Origin: GCA-001856825 sp038729485
GTDB taxonomy: Archaea; Thermoplasmatota; Thermoplasmata; Thermoplasmatales; GCA-001856825
Assembly: GCA_038729485.1 (NCBI GenBank)
Contig: JAVYRX010000018.1
Location: 1-11,056 of the forward strand
Length of the DNA: 11,056 nucleotides
Direction: 5' to 3'
The notes under the pieces are model-generated. The model was not told the origin of the DNA. It searched no databases and worked only from the letters and a program-made list of their open reading frames with translations. The translations under genes and the position numbers were made by a program. Of this stretch, positions 1 through 7,519 are shown piece after piece (the first letter of the stretch is position 1; every line of letters starts with the position of its first letter).

Positions 1-31
1 TGTGATCTGTTCTTATGTCATAAAAAAGTAG

Positions 32-166
32 CCTTCAAGTTCCACAGGGCATGCGGGAATGAAGCCTGATAGACCATCGAAAAATGGCGGGAAACGGAAT
101 AATGCCTCTGAAATACATCGGGAAGCAGCCGCCGATGAAGCAGTGACCCCCCATGGGTTGCGATAG
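32..166 (+). pseudogene. Possible C-terminal tail of a TnpB-like (IS200/IS605) transposon protein
   Basis: An open stretch of 44 codons ends at TAG 164-166 and is closed upstream by TAG at 29-31, so it cannot be an intact gene. It reads PSSSTGHAGMKPDRPSKNGG and later EAAADEAVTPHGLR. The Gly/Pro/Ser-rich, low-complexity tail ending in EA-x-TP-x-G resembles the unstructured C-terminal ends of archaeal TnpB proteins as I remember them. The region is visibly GC-richer than the sequence around it, which would fit a foreign origin. Frame 1 is open from the window edge to TGA 67-69, so a frameshift could join an upstream body to this tail. No zinc-finger or RuvC residues are inside the window, so the assignment is tentative. 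Confidence 0.33.
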
Positions 167-262
167 AGAGGATGTCAGGAAGTATCATTTCAAGTTGACG
201 TGGGAACTTAACAACGAAATATGCCTGTTATGTGCTAATGCTGCTCGGAAGTGTTAAATAGA

Positions 263-272
263 TTTTTTATAT
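263..272 (+). promoter_or_regulatory. Candidate TATA box for the tRNA-Val gene
   Basis: TTTTTTATAT fits the archaeal box A pattern. Initiation about 25 bases downstream would fall near 296 and leave a leader of about 28 bases before the tRNA. A small CTGC-GAAA-GCAG hairpin (273-284) lies just downstream. AT-rich matches are common in this window, so confidence is modest. Confidence 0.35.
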
Positions 273-324
273 CTGCGAAAGCAGCTATCTCCAGCATGTC
301 TGACAGCACATTGAGGGTAGTTGA

Positions 325-396
<72 letters not shown>

Positions 397-397
397 T

Positions 398-919
398 TTA
401 GAAATGGGGGATATGGATAAGAGCGAAAAAATGTCGCCACATATGGAAAATAATATTCACATAGCTGAATATTAATAGCTTTTCGACCTGCGTTGACTTA
501 TAAAGTTTATAAAGGATCTCTGTATGAATATGTATGAAGTTCAAGATTTTTCCTTTCCTTACCTCAACTTTTCTCCTTTTCAATTCTCTTCCCTGTATTC
601 CCTTACCCCCAACATCCTTAGGCTTCAAAGTTAAGACCCAATCATAAAACTGTTCCGGATTTTCAAATTCCAGGTAATCCTCTTTATTAAGACCAAATGC
701 CGATGCATCGTCAAGGTTGTTTAATTCCTTCTCGATATACCTGACCCTGTCAACGATAATGTGTTTCCTCAGTTCGATATTATTGATGTAATCAACCTTG
801 TTATCGTCATGTCTAATACATTGTGTCGGTATTTTATCAATAGATTTCCAGTATGCTGTTGAAGGCAATGGCAGTTTATCATAGGATAGGTCTGTTCTGT
901 AATCTGTGAATTTCCCATA
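398..919 (-). pseudogene. Decayed or doubtful hypothetical ORF of unknown family
   Basis: The frame is open from 919 (just after a TAG at 920-922) to TAA 398-400. The first possible start is a TTG at 868, which would give 156 residues. The central part is protein-like: IEKELNNLDDASAFG, then ENPEQFYDWVLTLKPKDV, then a basic stretch ELKRRKVEVRKGKILNF. The last 45 residues or so change to an aromatic, low-information sequence that looks out of frame or non-coding. Protein-like sequence also continues upstream of the TTG (YGKFTDYRTDLSYDKLPLPS) without a canonical start. Together this suggests a fragment of a larger gene that lost both ends. I do not recognise the family. The basic stretch would suit a DNA- or RNA-binding protein, but that is a guess. 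Confidence 0.35.
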
Positions 920-1125
920 CTACAATCCATTAGTGTTTTTTTGTATAAGGCAAAAATGGTATAATGCAATTAATTTCAGACCTGATTAACATAAAGTTGA
1001 ATGGTTTTTTCTACCGATTCACTGGTTTATTTTTATTTAACAAAGAGAATCGTTTAAGGATTGAGGGTTTAGCAATTGCTATTTGAAAAACAGCGATCCC
1101 GTCATAATATGCTTTTAAGCTGTAA

Positions 1126-1422
1126 TTTACTGTAAAGGTAGATGATCTGGATGCTACTTCTATATTTGGTTCGCCTCACAGACTTGCTTACACACATTCT
1201 CTGTGTCCACAGTGCCATTTCAGGAAGACTTGCAGGAATGGCACATTAACTAGGACATTTCAGGGAATACATGTAAGGATGCAGAGGTACATATGAAGAG
1301 ATTGCAATTATTAATTTGATGCGAGGCTTTTAAGTTATGGTTATCGAAACCATTTTGCGATCTCACACAAGACGGTGAAACAATATATTCCTGATGAGCT
1401 TGACTGGCCCATGGAATTTTAA
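1126..1422 (+). pseudogene. Decayed ORF with a C-x2-C-x5-C motif, possibly a transposase remnant
   Basis: One frame reads as protein-like sequence interrupted by two stops: 1126-1293 open, TGA 1294-1296, a short stretch, TAA 1312-1314, then open again to TAA 1420-1422. The first part contains LAYTHSLCPQCHFRKTC followed by RTFQGIHVRMQRYI. The second reads RLLSYGYRNHFAISHKTVKQ. A Cys cluster followed by a basic stretch recalls the cysteine-containing segment of some DDE transposases (IS1182-like), but I see no DDE residues. Keeping a single frame across two stops suggests nonsense decay of a once-coding sequence. The 77-codon ORF on the opposite strand (1250-1483) looks less protein-like. Confidence 0.3.
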
Positions 1423-1887
1423 GCATAATCAGTTTACGATGATACGTATGTCTCAATAACAATGCTATAATCTTTTTGATCAATGTTATTTAGCCTAATA
1501 AACTGGCCGATTACTTTGGTAACTTCTATTCTTGATTGAGAAATACTATCTTCCTGGAAACTATATCTTAACTGGCGAATACAAAGTAGTCTCTGAGTCT
1601 AACAGTGTGCCTGGCTTGTGATCCTTAATTCCCTTTTATTCAGAGAAATTAAATCCTTATTTAGAATCAAATCTTAATCGCGTCCATCCGATCTTGAAGT
1701 TTCGCTAGAGCATCGTGAATATGGTATCGACTATAAATTCATTTAGATAAGCAAAACACATAAGAGAAACTGGTAAGTGATAACATTTTTTATTGAGAAA
1801 GGATCGGAGAAATGAGGAAATAAAGGTTTACACACTAACGGCATATATGAAAATCTACACACTTTTATTGATGGATCAATTGTTATG
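1423..1887. other. Intergenic stretch downstream of the cobalamin operon, no gene seen
   Basis: No frame of convincing length or composition is seen on either strand. It lies 3' of the operon's last gene. On the minus strand just after the operon stop there are only short T-rich runs, which is all an archaeal terminator may need, but nothing lets me place the end of the transcript. Confidence 0.5.
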
Positions 1888-3612
1888 TCAATAGTATGGT
1901 TCGCCCAGTGCTACTACCGAAAGATCTGAGAACTCCTTGCCTAAAATAGAATTCAAGCAATATTCTGAAATTCTTTGTTCATTAGACGAAATCTTTTCCA
2001 ACACGGTGATCTTATAATCTGATGATACGCCATTCTCAATGAGGAATCTTGCTATTTCTGATGGCATAAAGTCATATGGTCTTGGAATTACCAAGGCCCT
2101 TCCCTTATCGTTTACATTTTTTATCAATTCCTTTTTTCTGCTTTCTAAATCACCTGTTACATGAAAAGATACAACGGGAACAATTTCTAGAGGCATACCA
2201 GATAAAGAAGAAGCTGCTTGAATGGAACTAATTCCGGGTATAATCTCAAAGTTCTTGCAGTTACCGGTGAATCGTGTGATAAGCTCAGATTCTGTGAAAC
2301 ATGCATCTCCAGTGAAAAGAAACGCGATATTGTATCCTTTCCTGTAGAGTTTTATTGTTTGATCAACAAAATACTGCTGTTCCTTCCACTTGAAGGTGAT
2401 ACGTTCTTTCTTACCTATGACTCTGGATGCAATTTTAAGCGGAGTGGAGTAACCTGCTACAATGTCGCTTTGCGCAATCGCATTCCGTGCCTTCATCGTC
2501 ATTAGTTCAGGGTCTGAAGGACCAACACCAATAAATGTAATCTTTCCGGAAAATAGCTTCTTTCTGCTTGAAAAAGCTATAGTTACTTTTCTATTCCACT
2601 TCTCAAAAGGGAATATTAATTTTGATCCGGGGGAAAGTGCAAGTATGGAAGAGGGTTCTGCTATTCCAGGAACATCAAAGGTTTCTTGTGCTTTCTTGGA
2701 TATGTGCGTTATTTCGTTTGCCATAAGCAAGCCTATTTTTTCCTTATCTACCTTTAGATACTCTAATCCAAGGATGTTTGCCGCCTCCATAAGAATACTA
2801 TCATCTTTTGCAGTTGCAACTACGGATATGTCGTTAAGATCTAGCCCGTGGATTTCAATATGTTCCTTTATGCAATCTATAAGTTCTTGGGGGGTTGTTG
2901 TTTTCCTATATCCTAACCCTATGGAGATCTCATCTGGTATCAAATAGCACACATCATCCTTTTCGCCAGGAACGTCTGTAATCTCTATACCTGCATGTAA
3001 GCATTCGCCCTTTTGTTTATGTGGGTAATCATATCGATCGAAGAGGAGCTGTCTCTTTTTGCTGTTTATACATATGGGAACATATGACTCGTTCAAAATG
3101 GCTGAATTGATAAGCAATGTTGATTCTGGGTTTGAAATACTGCAGTGAAAGTATCTAGCAATGTCCTCAACCCCCTTCATTCCAGCAGCATCAAGACCAT
3201 CGGTTATTACTGGAGTGCCATGGATGGCACTGCTTATAAGTTCTGCGAGAGAGTTAGCTGAGGCAGAATGTCCTGACATAACAGGAATGCAAAATCTGCC
3301 AGCATCATCAACAACAACGACAGCAGGATCAACAAACTTTGAAATGTATGAATTCTCAAGGATTCTCAACGCCCCGTTGAGGGACATTACAAGAATTGAA
3401 GCGTCATAATTTCTTATATTTTCTTCCAAGAACAATTTCAGGCTGCTATTCAATTCTTTTATCCCTTTGGTAGTGTATTTCCCATAGTTATCCACATCGA
3501 CACCGATTTTATTCAGGATAAAGGCTATTTCTAAGGATTTTTGAGCGCCTCTCTTTGAGATCGAGACTAATAGAATTTTTCCAGTATTCAGGGACATGTT
3601 GCGTTCTGTCAA
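1888..3612 (-). CDS. cbiGE: CbiG-CbiE fusion: cobalt-precorrin-5A hydrolase and C5-methyltransferase
   Basis: A two-domain protein of 574 residues. Residues 1-350 are CbiG, which opens the delta-lactone of cobalt-precorrin-5A and releases acetaldehyde. The marks are DPAVVVVDDAGRFCIP-VMSGHSASAN (95-120), TPVITDGLDAAG (133-144), and the C-terminal CbiG domain from IGLGYRKTTTPQELI (231) to FDVPGIAEPSSILA (312-325). Residues 356-574 are CbiE, the S-adenosylmethionine-dependent C5 methyltransferase, with FIGVGPSDPELMTMKA (360-375), FTGDACFTESEL and IIPGISSIQAASSL (457-470). The track-long frame starts at TTG 3612, overlapping the cbiF stop as TTGA, with a purine-rich GGGGGA just upstream. The ATG at 3597 is an alternative. 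CbiE is more often separate or fused to CbiT (as in CobL). Here it is fused to CbiG, while CbiT is its own gene four positions upstream in the operon. Confidence 0.93.
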   Translation of the reverse strand: MTERNMSLNTGKILLVSISKRGAQKSLEIAFILNKIGVDVDNYGKYTTKGIKELNSSLKLFLEENIRNYDASILVMSLNGALRILENSYISKFVDPAVVVVDDAGRFCIPVMSGHSASANSLAELISSAIHGTPVITDGLDAAGMKGVEDIARYFHCSISNPESTLLINSAILNESYVPICINSKKRQLLFDRYDYPHKQKGECLHAGIEITDVPGEKDDVCYLIPDEISIGLGYRKTTTPQELIDCIKEHIEIHGLDLNDISVVATAKDDSILMEAANILGLEYLKVDKEKIGLLMANEITHISKKAQETFDVPGIAEPSSILALSPGSKLIFPFEKWNRKVTIAFSSRKKLFSGKITFIGVGPSDPELMTMKARNAIAQSDIVAGYSTPLKIASRVIGKKERITFKWKEQQYFVDQTIKLYRKGYNIAFLFTGDACFTESELITRFTGNCKNFEIIPGISSIQAASSLSGMPLEIVPVVSFHVTGDLESRKKELIKNVNDKGRALVIPRPYDFMPSEIARFLIENGVSSDYKITVLEKISSNEQRISEYCLNSILGKEFSDLSVVALGEPYY

Positions 3613-4373
3613 CTTGTCCCCCTTCTGAAAGAATGAATATAATCTTCAGAATAGAGTTTTGTTCTATAGACATGTTCCGGACTTACAACTTTTCCAACCA
3701 CTATGATTGCTGTACGGTAAATCCTTTTCTCTTTAACCTTTGATGAAATATCCCCCAAAGTCCCCTTAATCACTATTTCATCCTTCCACGTGGAATGATA
3801 GACCACTCCAACAGGTGTTTCTCGTGGAAATCCACCTTTTATCAATTGATTTACAATATTATCTATGATGTGTATTCCTGTGAAAATGACCATAGTGCTG
3901 CCATGTGATGCGAGCTTCTCTATTGTTTCGTTCTGCGGTACCGGAATACGAAGAGATCCTCGAGCTATGATTATTGCCTGAGATATATTATCCATAGTTA
4001 GCTCTATGTCCAACGAAGCTGCTGCAGCTGTTAGCACGCTTACGGCGGGTATTACTTCATATTCTATTCCCTTATCTGAAAGTATTGCAGTCTGTTCTTT
4101 AAGAGCTCCATAAATATGAGGATCCCCTGAATGTAGGCGTAAGACAACTTTCTCATCTCTTACTCCTCTTTCAAGAATATCTATGATTTCACTTAAATTC
4201 ATTTTTGAGCTATCATAAATTTCTGCCTTTTGAGGAATTATTTTCAAAATCTCTGGGTTTATCAGGGAGCCAGCATAAACAACAACATCCGCCTTTTCAA
4301 GAAGCTTTCGCGCCTTCACCGTGAGAAGGTCAGGATCCCCCGGACCGGCTCCGACAATATACACTTTGTTCAA
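3609..4373 (-). CDS. cbiF: CbiF, cobalt-precorrin-4 C11-methyltransferase
   Basis: At 254 residues it has the usual length of CbiF/CobM, which transfers a methyl group from S-adenosylmethionine to C11 of cobalt-precorrin-4. The tetrapyrrole methylase signature IVGAGPGDPDLLTVKARKLL is at residues 6-25, and RLHSGDPHIYGALKEQ at 79-94 is the SAM-pocket Gly-Asp loop in the form typical of CbiF. LTAAAASLDIELTMDNISQA (114-133) and the late PVGVVYHSTWKDE block are also characteristic. One small deviation is IPAVS, where the family normally has PGVS. The start is TTG at 4373, overlapping the cbiL stop as TTGA, which suggests coupled translation. The downstream gene begins with the same TTGA arrangement. 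Confidence 0.95.
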   Translation of the reverse strand: MNKVYIVGAGPGDPDLLTVKARKLLEKADVVVYAGSLINPEILKIIPQKAEIYDSSKMNLSEIIDILERGVRDEKVVLRLHSGDPHIYGALKEQTAILSDKGIEYEVIPAVSVLTAAAASLDIELTMDNISQAIIIARGSLRIPVPQNETIEKLASHGSTMVIFTGIHIIDNIVNQLIKGGFPRETPVGVVYHSTWKDEIVIKGTLGDISSKVKEKRIYRTAIIVVGKVVSPEHVYRTKLYSEDYIHSFRRGTS

Positions 4374-5065
4374 TTTTCCCGCCTCATGATAATCATTGAG
4401 AAATAATCACCTTCATCGTCTCCTGGTTCAGCAGTTATCTGTTGGTTTACCATTGTGCATCTTCGGCTATACGTAACACTTTTAAAATCTGGAAATCTTT
4501 CCCTTATCTTGCTGATCGCAGAACTTCCTTCTGGTACCTTTAACAAAATAATTGTATCATATTCTCCGATTTTTTCAAAATTAAATATTCTTGAGTAGGT
4601 TGTCGTTAGGATAGCATCATTACCATGACCTATCTGTATCGAAGCCAATGCGGCGCATGCATCAACGGAGTTCATTCCTGGAATATATCTAATATTGACC
4701 CCTTTTTTTCTAAGATCTGAGCTTATATGATTAAATGTGCTGAAGAAAATCGGGCTGCCAAGGACTGCGTAAGATATATATGAATGATTTAGAAAGGAAT
4801 TGAATATATCCTCAATGCTTTTCTCCCAGTGTATTTTGTTGTACTCTCTGTTTCTTGTCATCGGAAATTCCAACTCTATTATTTCACTGTGTTCTATGAA
4901 AGTGTACCGATGCATAAGTTCCTCAACAATTCTTCTTGCTATCTTGTTTTCTCCACCAGAAATTGGCACGTAGATGATCTCACTTTCTCGAAGCACTTGT
5001 AGAGCCTTTAATGTCACATGATCTACTGAACCAGGTCCAAGACCAACAACATTAAGCTCCGTCAT
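4370..5065 (-). CDS. cbiL: CbiL, cobalt-precorrin-2 C20-methyltransferase
   Basis: At 231 residues it matches CbiL/CobI, which methylates C20 of cobalt-precorrin-2, the first committed cobalt-corrinoid methylation. The N-terminus VVGLGPGSVDHVTLKALQVL and the following EIIYVPIS are typical of the family. The middle loop reads AVLGSPIFFSTFNHI (100-114), where most CbiL proteins have a GDP-x-x-x-STF sequence. The Asp is replaced by Ser here, which is worth noting but need not abolish SAM binding. YIPGMNSVDACAALA follows. ATG 5065 overlaps the cbiT stop by 14 bases, and a GGGAGGT ribosome binding site lies unusually close, only about 3 bases before the ATG. Confidence 0.93.
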   Translation of the reverse strand: MTELNVVGLGPGSVDHVTLKALQVLRESEIIYVPISGGENKIARRIVEELMHRYTFIEHSEIIELEFPMTRNREYNKIHWEKSIEDIFNSFLNHSYISYAVLGSPIFFSTFNHISSDLRKKGVNIRYIPGMNSVDACAALASIQIGHGNDAILTTTYSRIFNFEKIGEYDTIILLKVPEGSSAISKIRERFPDFKSVTYSRRCTMVNQQITAEPGDDEGDYFSMIIMRREN

Positions 5066-5666
5066 CCCACCTCCCAGATATTACATATATTGGATTCCTG
5101 GCAATCATTGCATGGCCAAGAGATGTTTTCATCCCTTGCGAAATCGAGACATTGATGATCGAAATGTCTTGCAAACCAAACTTCTGGAATGTTCGTATAC
5201 ATGAATATGCAGTTTCAATTTGAATGGCATTCAAGACTATGTTAAATGCTCTCTCGGATCGCGCAATGCCCCATTCCATTATGCGCTGTAACTCGCCAGA
5301 ACCACCACCGACAAAAATAGATGTCGGGCTATATTGCACTTCATCTATATTTTTCGCATCTTTTCTTACAATGGTGACATTATCATTCCGGCACAGTGCA
5401 TCGCAGTTCCTTTTGGTTAACGTGATTGCGTTTTCATCCTTATCTATTGCAATTACATGCCCATTATTTCCAACGATATTTGATATCTCGACCGAAACAG
5501 ATCCGGTTCCGCAACCTATATCTATGGCACGATCTCCATTTTTAAGCCTTAATTTTGACATGCTTAACGCGCGGATCTCCTCCTTTGTCATAGGTATACC
5601 TTCGTTTCGCTCGAATAACTCGTCTGGTATTCCCGGAACGTCAAATTCCCATTTCTTCTGTTCCAT
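5052..5666 (-). CDS. cbiT: CbiT, cobalt-precorrin-6B C15-methyltransferase (decarboxylating)
   Basis: 204 residues with a class I (Rossmann) methyltransferase fold, unlike the other methylases in the operon. CbiT methylates C15 and removes the carboxyl of the C12 acetate side chain. PGIPDELFERNEGIPMTKEE (11-30) is the standard CbiT N-terminus, AIDIGCGTGSVSVEIS (47-62) is the SAM motif I, VIAIDKDENAI is the motif II acidic strand, and IFVGGGSGELQRIMEW is the CbiT-specific glycine loop. ATG 5666 lies 26 bases inside cbiD, preceded by a strong AGAGGTGAT at 5683-5675 within the cbiD coding sequence. This supports the start and indicates that the gene is translated from its own ribosome binding site. 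Confidence 0.95.
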   Translation of the reverse strand: MEQKKWEFDVPGIPDELFERNEGIPMTKEEIRALSMSKLRLKNGDRAIDIGCGTGSVSVEISNIVGNNGHVIAIDKDENAITLTKRNCDALCRNDNVTIVRKDAKNIDEVQYSPTSIFVGGGSGELQRIMEWGIARSERAFNIVLNAIQIETAYSCIRTFQKFGLQDISIINVSISQGMKTSLGHAMIARNPIYVISGRWDDGA

Positions 5667-6780
5667 AATAAGAAATCACCTCTTTAATTGATTTAGCAAT
5701 CGAGAAGCCAAGGGGCTTGCCGCTCGAATTGATTATTATGGTGGAATAGTTAATCCCCGGGTCGAAATCTATGAGCCGCTTCACAATCCTTTTTGCTATG
5801 TCATTCATGATCTTCCTTTCCATTTGTAAGTCTCCGACTATAGAAAGAGCCTGATCCACAGTAGAGGCATTCAGTATCATCTGAATTAACTCTGGCTTTA
5901 CACCATTCACAGCTGCAATAGATCCTATTACCTCAAATCGCCCGTCAGCAACTTTGCTATGCGTATTCATTATTCCAGCCGCAACCTTAACAAGTTTACC
6001 TGGCAGTCCAAACAGAATAATGTCAGTATATCCAGCGCTCTTAGCTATCTCTATGGAATCCCCGATTCGATCACCCACGAGTATGAACCCAGCCCGTGGT
6101 AATGAAAAATACCTTTCAGCGTAAAGAACTGCTGTATTCCCTGGACATAGAACACATACGCTTGATACGCATCTTCCACTTTCAATTAGAAATCGTAAGT
6201 GTTTAATGTAATCAGAACTAGTTACGGGTTCCTCTATCCCAGTTGTACCCAGAATTGAGATGCCATTCTTTATGCCTATCCTCTCATTTAGTGTCCTCGG
6301 GGAAAGCTCTATTCCTTTTGGAACAATAATTATTATCTTAGCACCAAAATCTTCTATTGCTTCTGAAACTGCCCTCTTGATGATTTCCTGTGCCGCTGGG
6401 TTTATTGCTTTATCTCCAACTTTTACTGGCAATCCCTCACGCGTCACTACACCGATACCGTATCCTCCGCGAATTTCTATTTCATTTTTTTGATCAGTGA
6501 TTGTGCAGTGAGAATAGATCTCTAGTTTATTGAGAACATCAGGGTTATCGCCGGAGAATTTTTGTACGATCGCGAAACCCTCATCAGACCTTATGGCTTT
6601 CATAAGTTTTACGTCTATCTCAAGTCGGAGGCCAAGGGGTGTCGGAATACCGACCCTTTTTATAACGATTCCCCTTGCCGCAAGCACCGAGGCTTTAGCT
6701 GATGCGGCAGCGGTTGCGCTAGTCGTAATTCCGTAAGTTTGGAATGGATCTCTGACAGAATAATTCCAATTAGATATCAT
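5641..6780 (-). CDS. cbiD: CbiD, cobalt-precorrin-5B C1-methyltransferase
   Basis: 379 residues, close to the usual CbiD length. CbiD methylates C1 with S-adenosylmethionine but has a fold unrelated to the tetrapyrrole methylases. The family marks are all there: YGITTSATAAASAKASVLA near the N-terminus (a variant of the usual Y-T-T-G-x-C/S-A-x-A-A-x-A-A motif), NPAAQEII (127-134), GISILGTTGIEEP (173-185), and the highly conserved GLPGKLVKVAAGIMNTHS followed by KVADGR (258-281). The start ATG 6780 overlaps the cbiH stop by 11 bases. No strong ribosome binding site is visible before it, so translation probably depends on coupling to cbiH. Confidence 0.95.
   Translation of the reverse strand: MISNWNYSVRDPFQTYGITTSATAAASAKASVLAARGIVIKRVGIPTPLGLRLEIDVKLMKAIRSDEGFAIVQKFSGDNPDVLNKLEIYSHCTITDQKNEIEIRGGYGIGVVTREGLPVKVGDKAINPAAQEIIKRAVSEAIEDFGAKIIIIVPKGIELSPRTLNERIGIKNGISILGTTGIEEPVTSSDYIKHLRFLIESGRCVSSVCVLCPGNTAVLYAERYFSLPRAGFILVGDRIGDSIEIAKSAGYTDIILFGLPGKLVKVAAGIMNTHSKVADGRFEVIGSIAAVNGVKPELIQMILNASTVDQALSIVGDLQMERKIMNDIAKRIVKRLIDFDPGINYSTIIINSSGKPLGFSIAKSIKEVISYYGTEEMGI
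5675..5683 (-). promoter_or_regulatory. Ribosome binding site of cbiT inside cbiD
   Basis: AGAGGTGAT on the minus strand is complementary to the archaeal 16S 3' end and sits 8 bases before the cbiT ATG at 5666, within the last codons of cbiD. It fixes the start despite the 26-base overlap. Confidence 0.7.
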
Positions 6781-7519
6781 ATTTATTTGAATACCCCCGT
6801 TTTGTGTACATGAGATCTTTATATACAGTAGTCTGGCTATTTCCTATAACAACTGTTGTTAACATGTCTAGTTCTTCCGGGTTCACAGAAGCTAAATTGG
6901 TTATCTTTGCACTCTGTTTATCCCTGTATGCATTTCGAACTATTCCAACAGGGGTCTCCGGTTTTCTATATTTTTTTAGGATATCCATTGCCTTACTGAA
7001 ATTGTCAGGGAATCTAGAGCCTCGCGGGTTGTATAAGACAATAACCAAGTCAAATTTACCCGCAAATTCTATTCTATCCATGATTAGATCAAGTGGAGTT
7101 AGGAGGTCACTCAGGCTGAGTGTTATGAAGTCGTTGGCAAGTGGTGCACCAAGTATAGAGGATACTGCCGAAGATGCGGATAGCCCCGGCACTATCTTTA
7201 GTTCGAAACCAACGCTTGATCTACGTGAAACTATTTCTATCACTGGACTTGCGATTCCGTAGATGCCCGCATCACCACTGGAAACTATAGCGACATTTTT
7301 TCCAGATTCGGCCATCTCGATAGCAACTTTTGCCCGTTCAATTTCTCCTTGCATTCCATTAGAAATAAATTTCTTTTCAGGGAATATTCTTCTTAAAAGT
7401 GCTGTGTATAGAGAAAATCCAATTATAACCTCAGAGTGTTCAATTGCACTTACAGCACCTTCCGTCATTTGTGATGCGTCCCCAGGCCCCATTCCAACTA
7501 TGAATAACTTCCCCGCCAT
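6770..7519 (-). CDS. cbiH: CbiH, cobalt-precorrin-3 C17-methyltransferase (ring contraction)
   Basis: 249 residues from ATG 7519. CbiH/CobJ-type enzymes methylate C17 and contract the macrocycle to cobalt-precorrin-4. The signature FIVGMGPGDASQMTEGA opens the protein, VSSGDAGIYGIASPVIEI is the CbiH form of the SAM loop, IVPGLSASSAVSSILGAPL follows, and VLYNPRGSRFPDNFSKA plus PVGIVRNAYR near residues 163-200 are diagnostic of CobJ/CbiH. The preceding codon is TTG (7522), so either start is possible. I prefer ATG because it overlaps the cbiC stop as TGATG, like the other junctions, and has GGGATGAT a few bases upstream. No extra C-terminal iron-sulfur domain is present, in contrast to some CbiH60-type proteins. 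Confidence 0.95.
   Translation of the reverse strand: MAGKLFIVGMGPGDASQMTEGAVSAIEHSEVIIGFSLYTALLRRIFPEKKFISNGMQGEIERAKVAIEMAESGKNVAIVSSGDAGIYGIASPVIEIVSRRSSVGFELKIVPGLSASSAVSSILGAPLANDFITLSLSDLLTPLDLIMDRIEFAGKFDLVIVLYNPRGSRFPDNFSKAMDILKKYRKPETPVGIVRNAYRDKQSAKITNLASVNPEELDMLTTVVIGNSQTTVYKDLMYTKRGYSNKYDI

Noticed and set aside
769..969. 66-codon minus-strand ORF
   Set aside because: It overlaps the more protein-like frame of 398-919 and has no recognisable feature.
1250..1483. 77-codon minus-strand ORF
   Set aside because: Its composition is not protein-like and it overlaps a better, though broken, plus-strand reading frame with a Cys cluster.
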